In this document: one piece after another, positions 1 through 9,969 of the stretch
Layout: each line of letters opens with the position of its first letter
How positions within the stretch are numbered: position 1 is the stretch's first letter
Source of the DNA: Sorghum bicolor
Taxonomy: Eukaryota; Streptophyta; Magnoliopsida; Poales; Poaceae
Direction: 5' to 3'
Assembly (NCBI RefSeq): GCF_000003195.3
Contig: NC_012876.2
Location: 41,976,135-42,040,134, forward strand
Length of the DNA stretch: 64,000 nt
Position numbers and translations under genes: made by a program
The notes under the pieces: model-generated
Databases searched by the model: none
Told to the model about the DNA's origin: nothing
Seen by the model: only the letters and a program-made list of their open reading frames with translations

Positions 1-825
1 CTGTCGGGCCCTCAAAGTGTCCTCCTCGTGCCAAGCTTCATTCCTCTGTCCAAGCACATGGACTAGCATGCGCTCGCAGTTCCTGTGAGCAGTAGTCACC
101 CTGTCCTTCTGCTCCCGTGCTGCAAGCAGGTCCTGACTCAGCTCACTGTTCTTCTGGACTGCCTGGTCCCTCTCTCTGGTCACACGAGCTAACTCTGCCT
201 GTAGCCTCTCAACCTCAGAGTCAAACTCACGCTGCAACTGACGCTTCTCATCCTGAACGGTGAGAAGAGACCCGGACAAGCGACCCAAACAACGCTCCAG
301 GCCTCCATAGGTCTTCATCAACGCGTACATGGCACTCATAGCTGCACTGTCACTGTGCTGGTCCTCATCCGCACTCCTCTCTAGAGCATTCACCTCGGGC
401 TGATCCCACACCGAAGTGTAAGGGTCACCCCGGGGAAACACCCCAGCGAAGGCGTGGGCCAGCTCCTGTGGAAACCTCTCCATGAGGTCCCTCAAAACTG
501 CGAAAGCTGCCCTGCTGGCACCGTGGGAAGGCGTGACACCTCGGGACTCGTACACCCAGCCGCCCCAAGCAGGGTCTCCTCCACTGGTAGGGACAACTGC
601 CTCAATCCCCACCAGGGTCTCGTCACCAAGCGGCTCCTTATCCCAATAGTAGCGAGGCTCCCTTCCTTCGGGATACCCCATCGAACTGAGCACCCTCCAA
701 AGCAAAGTGGGCATCCCAAACTCCTCTAGGAACTTGCTCTTATGTCGCGAGCTCCTAGCTGCCAACGGATGGCGAGGGGCCCGCCCACCAGTGGACTTGC
801 GAGCGGTGAGCCTAGTGCGTGCCAT
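1..825 (-). CDS. Gag-like/ORF1 protein with histone H3-tail-like N terminus, partial
   Basis: This frame runs open from ATG at 825-823 to the window edge (275 codons, no stop). The first residues, MARTRLTARKSTGGRAPRH, match the histone H3 tail at 18 of the first 27 positions including Met. The ARKS motif around H3 K9 is exact, while the residues aligned to K4, K14, K18, K23 and K27 are R, R, H, R and H. There is no histone fold after it. Residues ~30-170 are a Trp/Pro-rich region I do not recognise; residues ~180-275 are strongly charged and predicted coiled coil (runs of E, R, Q, L in heptad spacing). It sits where gag should start in element T, so it is probably gag or a pre-gag ORF. Function unknown; an H3-tail mimic that recruits or titrates chromatin proteins is inference. 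The stop lies outside the window. Confidence 0.75.
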   Translation of the reverse strand, partial: MARTRLTARKSTGGRAPRHPLAARSSRHKSKFLEEFGMPTLLWRVLSSMGYPEGREPRYYWDKEPLGDETLVGIEAVVPTSGGDPAWGGWVYESRGVTPSHGASRAAFAVLRDLMERFPQELAHAFAGVFPRGDPYTSVWDQPEVNALERSADEDQHSDSAAMSAMYALMKTYGGLERCLGRLSGSLLTVQDEKRQLQREFDSEVERLQAELARVTRERDQAVQKNSELSQDLLAAREQKDRVTTAHRNCERMLVHVLGQRNEAWHEEDTLRARQ

Positions 826-1628
826 CTGCTGCAAATGGAATACCGTGGGTAAGAGCGAGGATTACCTTTAATTATTTTATTTAGAATTGGGACAGATTAA
901 ATTAAGGGGGAAGTAAAATGATATGAAATGAACATGATGCATGCACGAACTTACGATCTCACAAACTTTAGAAAACAAAGGTTAACACTAAGCGGTATAT
1001 GCGGTGGCACACAACGTTCTCTCATAACGTAACTAGCGTTCTAAGCGAGAACGTGGTTAAAGTACCTGCAGAAAACTCATTTCAGCCCACCCACAGTATG
1101 GTTGTGCACAACAAAATTTAAAACTATACACTTCACATACACAGACACCCGTCCATGCATGTGACGTATCACTACCCACATCATCGCCCTAATGACGGCA
1201 TCGCCTCTCAGGACGGAATTCCCAGCATACGGTACTGTTCCCAAGACACACCAACACGTGTGCATGACACAGCACCTGACAACGCTTCCCTAGACCGGCA
1301 GTGTATCCGATCATGCTCTCACAACTCCCACTTACCATGGCGTAGAGGAAGAATTGGTCCATACATTACCACTCAAATGAATGGCACTCATACTATTGCA
1401 CGCCGTATGAGCGACGAAATAAAAATATGATGCATTAACCCCCAAGTCAGTACTTAGCTAGCCACCTTAGAGTCCTTAACTGGGCATAAAGGATATGACC
1501 ATGGCACACTAGATAGTTTTCCAAACTTAGTTTACACCTTGGTCATTATTAATTAAAAAAAATCTTTTACTAAACCGGTTTAGATTTTTGTTTAAAACGT
1601 ACTTATGAACAGTAACTCGCTAAACTTT
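826..1628 (-). other. untranslated leader of element T
   Basis: About 800 bases between the PBS and the start codon at 825 hold only short broken frames and no recognised domain. On the minus strand the ATG is immediately preceded by TTTGCAGCAG, which looks like a 3' splice site, and CTGCAG|GTACTT at about 1065 would be a reasonable donor. A spliced leader intron of ~235 bases is therefore possible but unproven. Confidence 0.4.
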
Positions 1629-1640
1629 GCTCCGATGCCA
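1629..1640 (-). promoter_or_regulatory. primer-binding site of element T (tRNA-Met-like)
   Basis: The minus strand reads TGGCATCGGAGC two bases inside the LTR end. The initiator-Met PBS of many plant LTR elements is TGGTATCAGAGC; the two differences are transitions. This site fixes the element's orientation and the inner LTR boundary at 1643. Confidence 0.7.
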
Positions 1641-1642
1641 GC

Positions 1643-4600
1643 TGTAACAGAACCGACCAAATTATAAGAGATTAAGCCTAATAGTGACCATTTGCATAGT
1701 CGAACCATCACGCTTAAGCCCTTATAATCCCGGTAGTCCGTGAAATCTCGAAGGATTTCAAACCACACATCGCATACAGCCAAGATCGTAATAAGTTTAG
1801 CGGTCGCCATCCACAGGTACATCCAAATTACAACATTCATGAAACACATCGGAGTGCTTATAGTTATTACAAACCAAGTTCTTCAAGTAGCGGAAGCTTC
1901 ATAGTTCGAAAATACAACACACACGATAAGTCTGATACAGTGCCATAGTTCGGTCATTTCCACAAAAGCAAAAGAAGAGACGGAGTGACCATCGCCCTTG
2001 GTCTAGTCATCACCCATAGCTGGGTACAGACAGAGGATGCAATAACCATAGTACATTTGACCATCTGCAAAACAACATGGGAATAGAACCCTGAGTACAA
2101 GAAGGTACTCAGCTAGACTTACCCGTCATAAACTTAAAACAAAGACTCATCAAGGATCATGAAGGCTATTTAGTGGGGTAGCTGACAACCATTTTGCAAA
2201 GACCGCAAGGTTTTATTACCCGAACCTACATAAATCTTTTCTTCTTTTAACCTGCTCAAGTTGAAAGTATCATTATCTATTATCTAGGTTTGCTCCTGTG
2301 CTATTACAAGCAAGTATGTGACTATGATAGTACCTCATCACAGCAGTCATAATCCCGTTTCATTATAACCCAAGTGTTCCATAGTCCTTACTACGAGGAC
2401 GAAGCTCATGTCAAGTGCTCACTATCCAGGAGCGATGGCGATTCGAATCGATTTCTAACCAGCTGGCGAGGTATTCCCCACACAAACCACACTCACTGAT
2501 CAAGTGAGCTACAGATCACCGTATTACACTATCCAGGACCAATTCGCGGGTTCGGCAGGCACCGCCAGTACCCGAGGACCGTTCCGGCGACCGAGGTATC
2601 CAAGGTATACCAAGGTTGCGCGCCGCGCCCTCGTCGTTCTCCGCAACCACCACCAATACAGCGCATGGCGGCTCGATTCCCGGCCCGGATAGTGTTCAGG
2701 CTTCGCGGTCGGAACGACTTATCCTTCCAGCTAAGTGTGGGGCATGCGTTCAACATGACAAGAGGGCCGTCAACGATCGGTCCTTAATCGACACAGGCAG
2801 GGGCACTATGGGCAACCCACCATAAGACCCTGCCCGGTCTTCAATTACTTCCCACACTTGGTTATTTCTTTCCCCAGCAACCACTGCTTAAACAAGCCGG
2901 TATCCACCTATATCTCGCAGGTGACAGGACATCACCCGACTTCTACCGGGCTAAGCAAGCTAAGCATAGACTCCGTGCCTATCTACATAGGACAAGGTAG
3001 ATAACGAGTAGGGATAACAAGGAGTACCTATGCAGCAACGGTATCAGGCAACTCCTATTACTTATATGCAAAATAGTAGAATAAGTATAGCACTTTATAT
3101 AAGTTAGCGAGAATAGGGAGACTTAGAATGCTCCGGGGCTTGCCTTTCTCAAACGTGCTGGGTCGGTGATCCGGGCACTCTTGCAGTTCCTCTCCGGGCT
3201 CTTGTGCTTCCGGAGGTTCCTGCTCCTGAAGCTCCTCGGGTTCCTCGGGTCTCACTTCGTTCTCCTGCGAGCCTGTATGATGCATATATGCTCATGAGTG
3301 GAGTGCGAGATGCCCGAGTGGATGCTTATATGAGAGAGTACCAAAGGAGTCATGTGACGATGCATAGGTAATGCACTTGATCATGCTTATTACAAGGTAG
3401 TCAACATTATTCAAGAATAAATAACTGAATCAAACATCTATTACAATCTCTCCTATAATTATTTTTCAAATGCAACCAGCAACCTCCATGATGCTTCAAA
3501 GATACACCAAACTCAATTTATTCCATTCCACCTATATATACAACCATTTATAGTTTTCTTTATTCATTTCTAAGCCCATTAAAATGACATGCAATTCTGT
3601 TCATCAATAAATTCCACAAAAATTACAGGAGACTCCCAGCTAAGCATAAAGTTTACTGAAAATTTTTCATAATTTTTGGTTACTTATTTTGAGCCACAAA
3701 AATCACAAGATTAATAAATAAGGCAAGTAAAATCACCCTACTGTGATATAAGTGTCAAACAACAGATTTCATATTTTTACAATTTATCTAATATCATAAG
3801 AAATACCCACAAAATTTTCCAGATTTATTGCATGACCCATTTAATTATTAAAAATCATAAAGCACTGCCATGCAAGCATTTAAATTGCCATAATTTCATT
3901 TATACACCAAATAATATGTAACAATATTTTCTCAGTGAGTAAACACACATGCAGAGCCAGCAAAGCAAGTTTCACATTTTTCTGAGCCATATTTCATTTA
4001 CTATGCATTTTCCAAGTTTAACAAAAGCATGGATTAATTATACTTGCACAGAAAAGTCACTCAAACCTGACATGCAATCATACTAGGATATAGATCTGGA
4101 AATAAGGAACACACCAACATTTATTTCACCATTTTTGGAGCTATATTCATCAAGATATAGATTTTTGAACATTTAAATCATTTCCTGGGAATTATTTTTC
4201 TGAAAACAAAACAATTCCACCCCGCGACCCGCTAGGTGCACCCGGTGCAGTGCACCCGCGGCCGCTGACGAGCGGACCCGCCTGCCAGTAGGGCCCGCTG
4301 GTCAGAGCGCAGAGGGGGAAGGAGCTCCGGCGAGCCGGAGCTCACCGTCGGCGACCCCCTTTCGGCGAATCAAGCGGCTCTACACGTTCTACGGATCACG
4401 GCGGACCTAGGGCACTCATTCGCGCGGCCTAAAACGGACCAGAGCAGGCTCGCCATCGGCCATGGCGGAGCGGCGGCGCTGCTCGTCGTCGGTACGGGAC
4501 GCCGGCTCGGTAGAGCGTGGCTGGAGGGGCTTGCGAGCATCGCGGTGCCAAGGCGAACACGATGCGCCAACTATGCAGCATCGGAAGGCATGGAGGCGCG

Positions 4601-5597
4601 CGGATCACGCGTGCGGCGGCGGAGCTCTCGCCGGAGAAGAAAGCGGGGGCGAGCGGGGCTCACCGTGCCTTACCGAGCGCTCCGATGAGCGTTTCGCAAC
4701 GGCGGAGCGAAAGCGAAGCTCGGGGAAGAACTAATTGANNNNNNNNNNNNNNNNNNNNNNNNNNNNNNNNNNNNNNNNNNNNNNNNNNNNNNNNNNNNNN
4801 NNNNNNNNNNNNNNNNNNNNNNNNNNNNNNNNNNNNNNNNNNNNNNNNNNNNNNNNNNNNNNNNNNNNNNNNNNNNNNNNNNNNNNNNNNNNNNNNNNNN
4901 NNNNNNNNNNNNNNNNNNNNNNNNNNNNNNNNNNNNNNNNNNNNNNNNNNNNNNNNNNNNNNNNNNNNNNNNNNNNNNNNNNNNNNNNNNNNNNNNNNNN
5001 NNNNNNNNNNNNNNNNNNNNNNNNNNNNNNNNNNNNNNNNNNNNNNNNNNNNNNNNNNNNNNNNNNNNNNNNNNNNNNNNNNNNNNNNNNNNNNNNNNNN
5101 NNNNNNNNNNNNNNNNNNNNNNNNNNNNNNNNNNNNNNNNNNNNNNNNNNNNNNNNNNNNNNNNNNNNNNNNNNNNNNNNNNNNNNNNNNNNNNNNNNNN
5201 NNNNNNNNNNNNNNNNNAACAAAAACCCTACCACTTTGTTTTAACAAGCAAAACCAAATTCCAAACAGAATTTGAATTACAAGTTAAAACTCAGTTCTAG
5301 GTTTTAATTAAATTCTTTTTGGATATTTTTGTATAAATTCCATTTCTCAATTTCCATAACTCCAAAAATTGCACAAAAATATTCTAAATGCTTCTCACAC
5401 ATAAATCAACCTAATTTGAATTTTTCACAATTTTAGGATCAAGTATCATATTTTTAACATATTTAAAACACATGAAATAAAGCACATAAAATCATAATTT
5501 GCTCAAGAGTGTCATGCTCATGATGCTTATGTTTGATGGAATGCTTATGCAGGGCTTTGGTGAGACTAAGTGCATGCTTAACACCTATGGTGTTACA
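1643..5597 (-). repeat. 5' LTR of element T (~3955 bp)
   Basis: In element orientation it starts TGTAACACCATAGGTG at 5597 and ends CTGTTACA at 1643, giving the inverted termini TGTAACA/TGTTACA. It is AT-rich with a GC-rich block at ~4210-4738, next to the assembly gap. Short open frames in the GC-rich block are composition effects. The length includes the 479 N, so the real length may differ. Confidence 0.65.
4739..5217. other. assembly gap (479 N)
   Basis: All bases are N. Frames spanning it are artefacts. The gap lies inside the LTR of element T beside a GC-rich block, a typical place for a short-read assembly to break. Confidence 0.99.
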
Positions 5598-5966
5598 GCC
5601 TTCAAAATTCAAAACTCTATACCACACACTATCACTCTGATTTCACTACGCATCACGATTGATCGTAACCAGGATCACGAAATACTCAGAGAGGGAAAGA
5701 AATACCCAAACGACTGAGGCCGACTGGTGGACCCAGTGGTGCGGTGCGGGCGCACCCCCAGGTCCGCCAATCGGCCCCAATCTTTTTCCCTTCCTCTTTT
5801 GCATTGATTAGCGTCACGTCCATGGTTACGATCAAGTTGTTTCCAGATCAGAGACTACGTTAGCACCTACAAAATCCTCCATAGGCCTCTTCTCTTCTCA
5901 CACCAACCATTTCTCATCTCCTTCTTTGTGAAGATTGCTAAGCTCTCCCATTCTTCAGTAGTGACC
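5598..5966 (+). other. non-coding stretch of D resembling an LTR promoter
   Basis: No ORF is seen. The part near 5718-5770 (gtggtgcgg ... gggcgcaccccca, then gg/cc-rich) resembles the block at ~8325-8385 in D's 3' LTR. It is followed by a CT-rich stretch and the ATG at 5967. It could be leader or promoter sequence for the downstream ORF. Confidence 0.3.
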
Positions 5967-6547
5967 ATGTCTAGCTATGCCCTCTCGCTGATCAATGCTC
6001 CCAAGACCATAGCCAATCTAGCATAACACCTTACCAAGAGAGTTCTAGCAAGGAGGTCCATGTTGAGAAGAGAAAGCCACTAGCGTTGTTTCCAGCAAAC
6101 CACAAAGCGCCCACCAATACCACCGCCAACATACCCGCTACTGCCCGTTTGTCCACTAGCAACATAGGACTTAAGAGAAAAGCCCTTAGTGGTGATAGGC
6201 AAGGCAATCATGCTGGTAGCAAGATGGGTGGCAAGACCAAGAGGACGGAATCATCCAGTCCTCTCCCTAGGATCAGGAGGCACTTGCCACAGCCATCAAT
6301 CAAGCGTCGTGCAGGACAGTACGAGAGGATCGATGAAGAAGATGATCCCAATATCATAGCCGAGCTTTTAGCTAAGTAGGCTAGCCTACGTGCTGAGTTA
6401 TGGGTTTTAGAAGACGACCTAGGGGAAAAGAACACTGAGATTAGGAACCTCAGTGATGATGTTAATAGGTTTCACTTCAAGTTTAATACTAAACTTAGAA
6501 AGGTCACTGAAGCCTTAGGTGTTGGTCGCCTTGTTGAAGATCTTTAG
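5967..6547 (+). pseudogene. degraded small ORF of D, basic protein with C-terminal coiled coil
   Basis: An ATG at 5967 opens a frame with an early stop and frameshift. The main surviving part is 6086-6547, read through one TAG at 6377-6379 that would be CAG before a C-to-T change. The product is about 150 residues: a basic, Ser/Thr/Pro-rich first half (KRKALSGDRQ, KTKRTESSS), then an acidic turn (IDEEDDPN), then a heptad-like segment with RAEL, DDLGEKN and DDVNRF. No known domain is recognised. It sits where Athila elements may carry an env-like ORF, but no signal peptide or membrane segment is seen, so an envelope function is not supported. Confidence 0.4.
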
Positions 6548-8034
6548 ACCACACCTCCTGCATGAATCTTTGTTTATGCATATTTTTCCTTTTCACAATA
6601 TTTATGTTTCAAATATTTTTTCCCTTCCAATGTAATGTGCCTATTCAAAGTTATCAATAAAAAGAAGTTTGTTTATCTTGTGCACGTGTTTTCTATTTAT
6701 ATTGTGACTAACCATGACAGGAAAGAAAACAAGTGTGGGGGAAGGACTATTCAATCAAAAATTTTGGTTTGTGCAAACCCTCTTCCCCAAAAGATTTTCA
6801 AATGAAATGTTTAAAATGATGTTACCTTCGTACTCCATCAAACATGTCTCCTATGTTCAAATTTGTTTTTGCATACTTTTTATTCTTAGCTAATATCCCT
6901 AGAGATTTATGAACACTTGTTATAGGGACCCCATTTTATCTAAGTAATTGACATTTGTGATATAGTAGGATGACACGATGCTTGGTGGTTCTTTCAAATT
7001 ACTTGGGTTTTCTTTTATAAAAAGCAAAATTCAATAGCATGTTTCTTGAATAATCAAGCTTTATTTCTACCATGGCCAAATATTTGTTCATGATTAAACC
7101 TTCTACATATGCTGCTTGCTCTGTGTTGAGTTTGGTCAAATTTTTGGACCACTGTCGAGAGATGTTTCATGCCTCTAAAATCAGAATTCACTTGCAACCA
7201 CCATATAAAAGCCGACTCTCACACTGAGAAGTCGCGCACAACATGCTTTCTCCATCCACCCAAAATTTCGCCAACTCTTACACTGAGGGTTGCGCACATA
7301 TATCCACCAAATAAAAATGCCAATATCTCACCCTGAGAATTGTGCATTCATATACATTCCTTGCATTTGTTATCATAAAGCTCTCTTTTGTTTTCATCAG
7401 AATCAAAGGAATGGGCTATATATATAAAAAAAATAAAAAAAATAAAATTTGTGTTATAGCCCATATCCTCTCAAGTTTTTCATCTCATTTCAAAAGAGAG
7501 TCTTGATGCAAGGAATGTTGCAATAAAAGTAGTGATAGAATTCCACCAAAAATTCCACACACTTGGACATTCTGATCTAAGGGTATGGCGCACTCCCTCT
7601 GGTATGGTCCTGGGTTTGACTCGACAACATATGTAGGGTAAGTAAGTTCCACCATCATACCTACCCAAAACTCCAGATAAGCCTTTTAGAAGTAGGATGA
7701 TCAAAAAGAAGGCATCAACTCTTTTTGCCTTGGTAAGGAACCACTGACATATTAGGATGGACTTGAGAGCATCATTCAAGAAACATATGCTATATTTATT
7801 TTTCAAAATCTTGCAAAACCCCGAGTTTTTGCGCAGGGACTATGTAAGAGGATTTGAATCCAAGCTGTTCCATGTTTCAATTACCCAAGATAGCTTGGTA
7901 GATACTATGAAGTTCATAAATCCAGGTGAAGCTGGGAATAACCTGTATGTAGATTCTTTTGACAAGGAAGATGAACCCATTTGGTCTTTAGTTCCTTCAC
8001 TCGAGGACGAGCAAAGGACCAAGTGTGGGGGAGT
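6548..8034 (+). other. non-coding 3' internal region and PPT of D
   Basis: About 1.5 kb without a credible gene, ending in the PPT at 8021-8034 directly before the LTR. A near copy of the purine motif, acaagtgtgggggaagga, lies at ~6729-6747. Three similar short units (tctcacactgag, tcttacactgag, tctcaccctgag) recur about every 60 bases at ~7213-7345. Text such as ttcacttgcaaccacc echoes the equivalent region of E and C, suggesting a shared module of this Athila-like group. Confidence 0.5.
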
Positions 8035-9907
8035 TGTTGGTACCCCTTATCTTATAATTATAAACATCATTTTAATAAATAAAATAAATAGATGGTAGGG
8101 CTTTGAACTAACCTTTCCACAAGTTTTGTTGCAAATATCAATTTCAGGTATGACACGTGGAAAGGCGCAAAATACACGAGAAAGCGCACTTCAAGAAAGC
8201 GTATCAGAAAAGGCGCAAATCAAAGATAAATGGAAAAGCCCACCAAAACACCAAACTAGATCCATCCGTAACCACAGGAAGGATCAGGGCCTAGAGACGA
8301 ACCGACCACGCGATGGCGGTGGCTAGGGGGCCACCAGTGGTGCGGCCGCACCCTGGTAAGGGCGCACCCCCATGACGGCAACTCGGTCCCACCTTTTTCA
8401 GGCGGTTGCATGGCAGCATGCATAGGACAGTTTCACCTCCTACCAAATTTACATTGCCATGAACCGTCCTTGTTGGGCTATAAATAGATGGCTCCATACC
8501 ATTCAACACACACACCATCATTTGGAGCAATACACCTCACATTTCTACACTTGTTCTTTAGTTTAGATTCAATAGTAGAGCAAGGCAAAGCTAGCAAGGA
8601 GAGCTTGTCTCCTTGGAGGATCTTAGAGCTTCTTGGTATGAATACAATTCAGTTCTCCTCCATGAGCAAGTTCTTATCTTATTTATATGAGTATGCAATT
8701 GAATTAGAGTATAGTTGTGTTCATATCTTGTTCATAGTATATGAACTAGTTCTCAGTTCTTGTGCTATGTTCTTGATGTGTTCATCCTTGTTCTTCATCA
8801 TTCATTGAATTAGTATGAATAGACAAAGGATTAAGATTGGGGTAACGGTTCGTTGGGCTGTGATGGCCACTCTTAGCTGAGCCTGTCAATCCGAAGGGTT
8901 GGGGTCCCCGGAGGCTATGAGGCATTTCAAATTACACGGGCGAGGTGCTCGGATATGCGGAGATCAGCGGATGCGTGGGTATCTTTCGGGTAGAGGGGTA
9001 GGTGGCAGGGTAGTGACAGCCCTATCATCCCTGGTATTCCTCCACGATTAGGTATTCTGGTAGGAGTTCTGTAAGAGCATCTCCAGGAGTTTGCCAAATC
9101 TTACTTGGCAACTCTTGTGATTCGGCAAGTGTTTAAACCATATGGCAAATGCAAAAAGATTGTATCTCCAATAGCTTTTAGCAAACCCTTTGAGATGCTC
9201 TAAAGTCCCTATCGGTTGGATGTCCAGCTGCGGGGATCTCCCCAGAGCCTCAGACTTAGTTCTAACTCTAGTTATATTGATTAGATGTTCTACTAACAAT
9301 TCTTTGCATTGTTATATAAGATCAATGCCAGCTCAAGTAGTTGTTCTTTATTTCTTTTATTTCCTTATTTTCTCTTTATTCCTTGAGGTTGCCCCGATGA
9401 GTGTGTCCGCTATCCATATTTTAAGAGCCTGCCGTGACCCCTGATTAGACTATGTCTACTTATGCATCTCAATAAGTGATCATGCTACAAACCAAGCATG
9501 ATGCATTTGTTGCGCCCTCCTACAGGATTAAATACGATAACCCGTGAATACTCACGGGTTGAAATGCTACAATGATAATTCTGTTCGCTTGTAGTTTTAT
9601 TCTTTATATTCATGAACTATTAATTGGCGTACCTCAGTACCATTACTTAAGATTGTAAACACTGTGCATTTATCTGGCACCGTGCTACAGCTTCGCATAT
9701 TGTAAGTAAGGATGGTTAGGATGGCCAATCCGGCATTCCTAATTATTGTTACCAGACTGCACTGCTAAGGCTGGCGCCGTTAAAGGCCTTGGGTTATCTC
9801 TCTGACGTAACGATAGTTATGGTATACCAACACCCGACATTTCTGGTGCTACTGCTAATGATGGATTTATAGTCTATCTTTAGTACTGACGCTAAGAAAT
9901 GCCAACA
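8035..9907 (+). repeat. 3' LTR of D (1873 bp)
   Basis: It starts TGTTGGTACC right after the PPT and ends ATGCCAACA, so the termini are inverted (TGTTGG/CCAACA). A TATA box, TATAAATA, lies at 8479-8486. A 126-bp MITE at 9075-9200 is nested in it. The right edge abuts Tat-type LTR sequence at 9908. Confidence 0.65.
9075..9200. mobile_element. MITE, PIF/Harbinger-like (126 bp)
   Basis: The terminal inverted repeats are GAGCATCTC and GAGATGCTC, flanked by TAA on both sides (9072-9074 and 9201-9203), a PIF/Harbinger-type 3-bp target duplication. There is no coding capacity, so it must be moved in trans. It interrupts the D LTR and is younger than it. Confidence 0.65.
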
Positions 9908-9969
9908 GCTATCGAGCCCCTGGCCATTCGCTCGGTCGTATTTCTATATTCGAGGCTAGGTTCGACATC

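Larger units (their letters stand above)
1..5597 (-). mobile_element. Tekay-like Ty3/gypsy LTR retrotransposon (T), 5' end only
   Basis: The element reads right to left: 5' LTR 1643-5597, a PBS at 1629-1640, an untranslated leader, and a coding region from 825 that leaves the window at base 1. The LTR ends are TGTAACACC and TGTTACA. A ~4 kb LTR with a tRNA-Met-like PBS fits grass Tekay/Del chromoviruses, but no RT or integrase is visible, so the family call is inference. It abuts Athila-like element D at 5598, so the first bases after 5597 (gcctt) should be one target-site copy; the partner would lie left of the window. Confidence 0.7.
5598..9907 (+). mobile_element. Athila-like Ty3/gypsy element (D), 3' portion
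   Basis: The left end is cut by element T. What remains is the post-integrase region with a degraded small ORF, a long non-coding stretch, a polypurine tract (PPT) AAGTGTGGGGGAGT at 8021-8034 and a 3' LTR at 8035-9907. The LTR bears the string agggtagtgacagccct, also present in the LTR of element E, which has an Athila-type PBS. No gag, RT or integrase is left in the window. The 3' flank gctat (9908-9912) would be one target-site copy. Confidence 0.65.

Noticed and set aside
1..825. A genuine histone H3 gene
   Set aside because: Only the tail of ~27 residues matches; the histone fold is absent and the next part is coiled coil inside an LTR element.
4462..4738. GC-rich overlapping frames as genes
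   Set aside because: Both lie in an LTR, have no motif and follow from high GC content.
4660..5247. Open frames across the N run
   Set aside because: They are made of unknown bases and cannot be interpreted.
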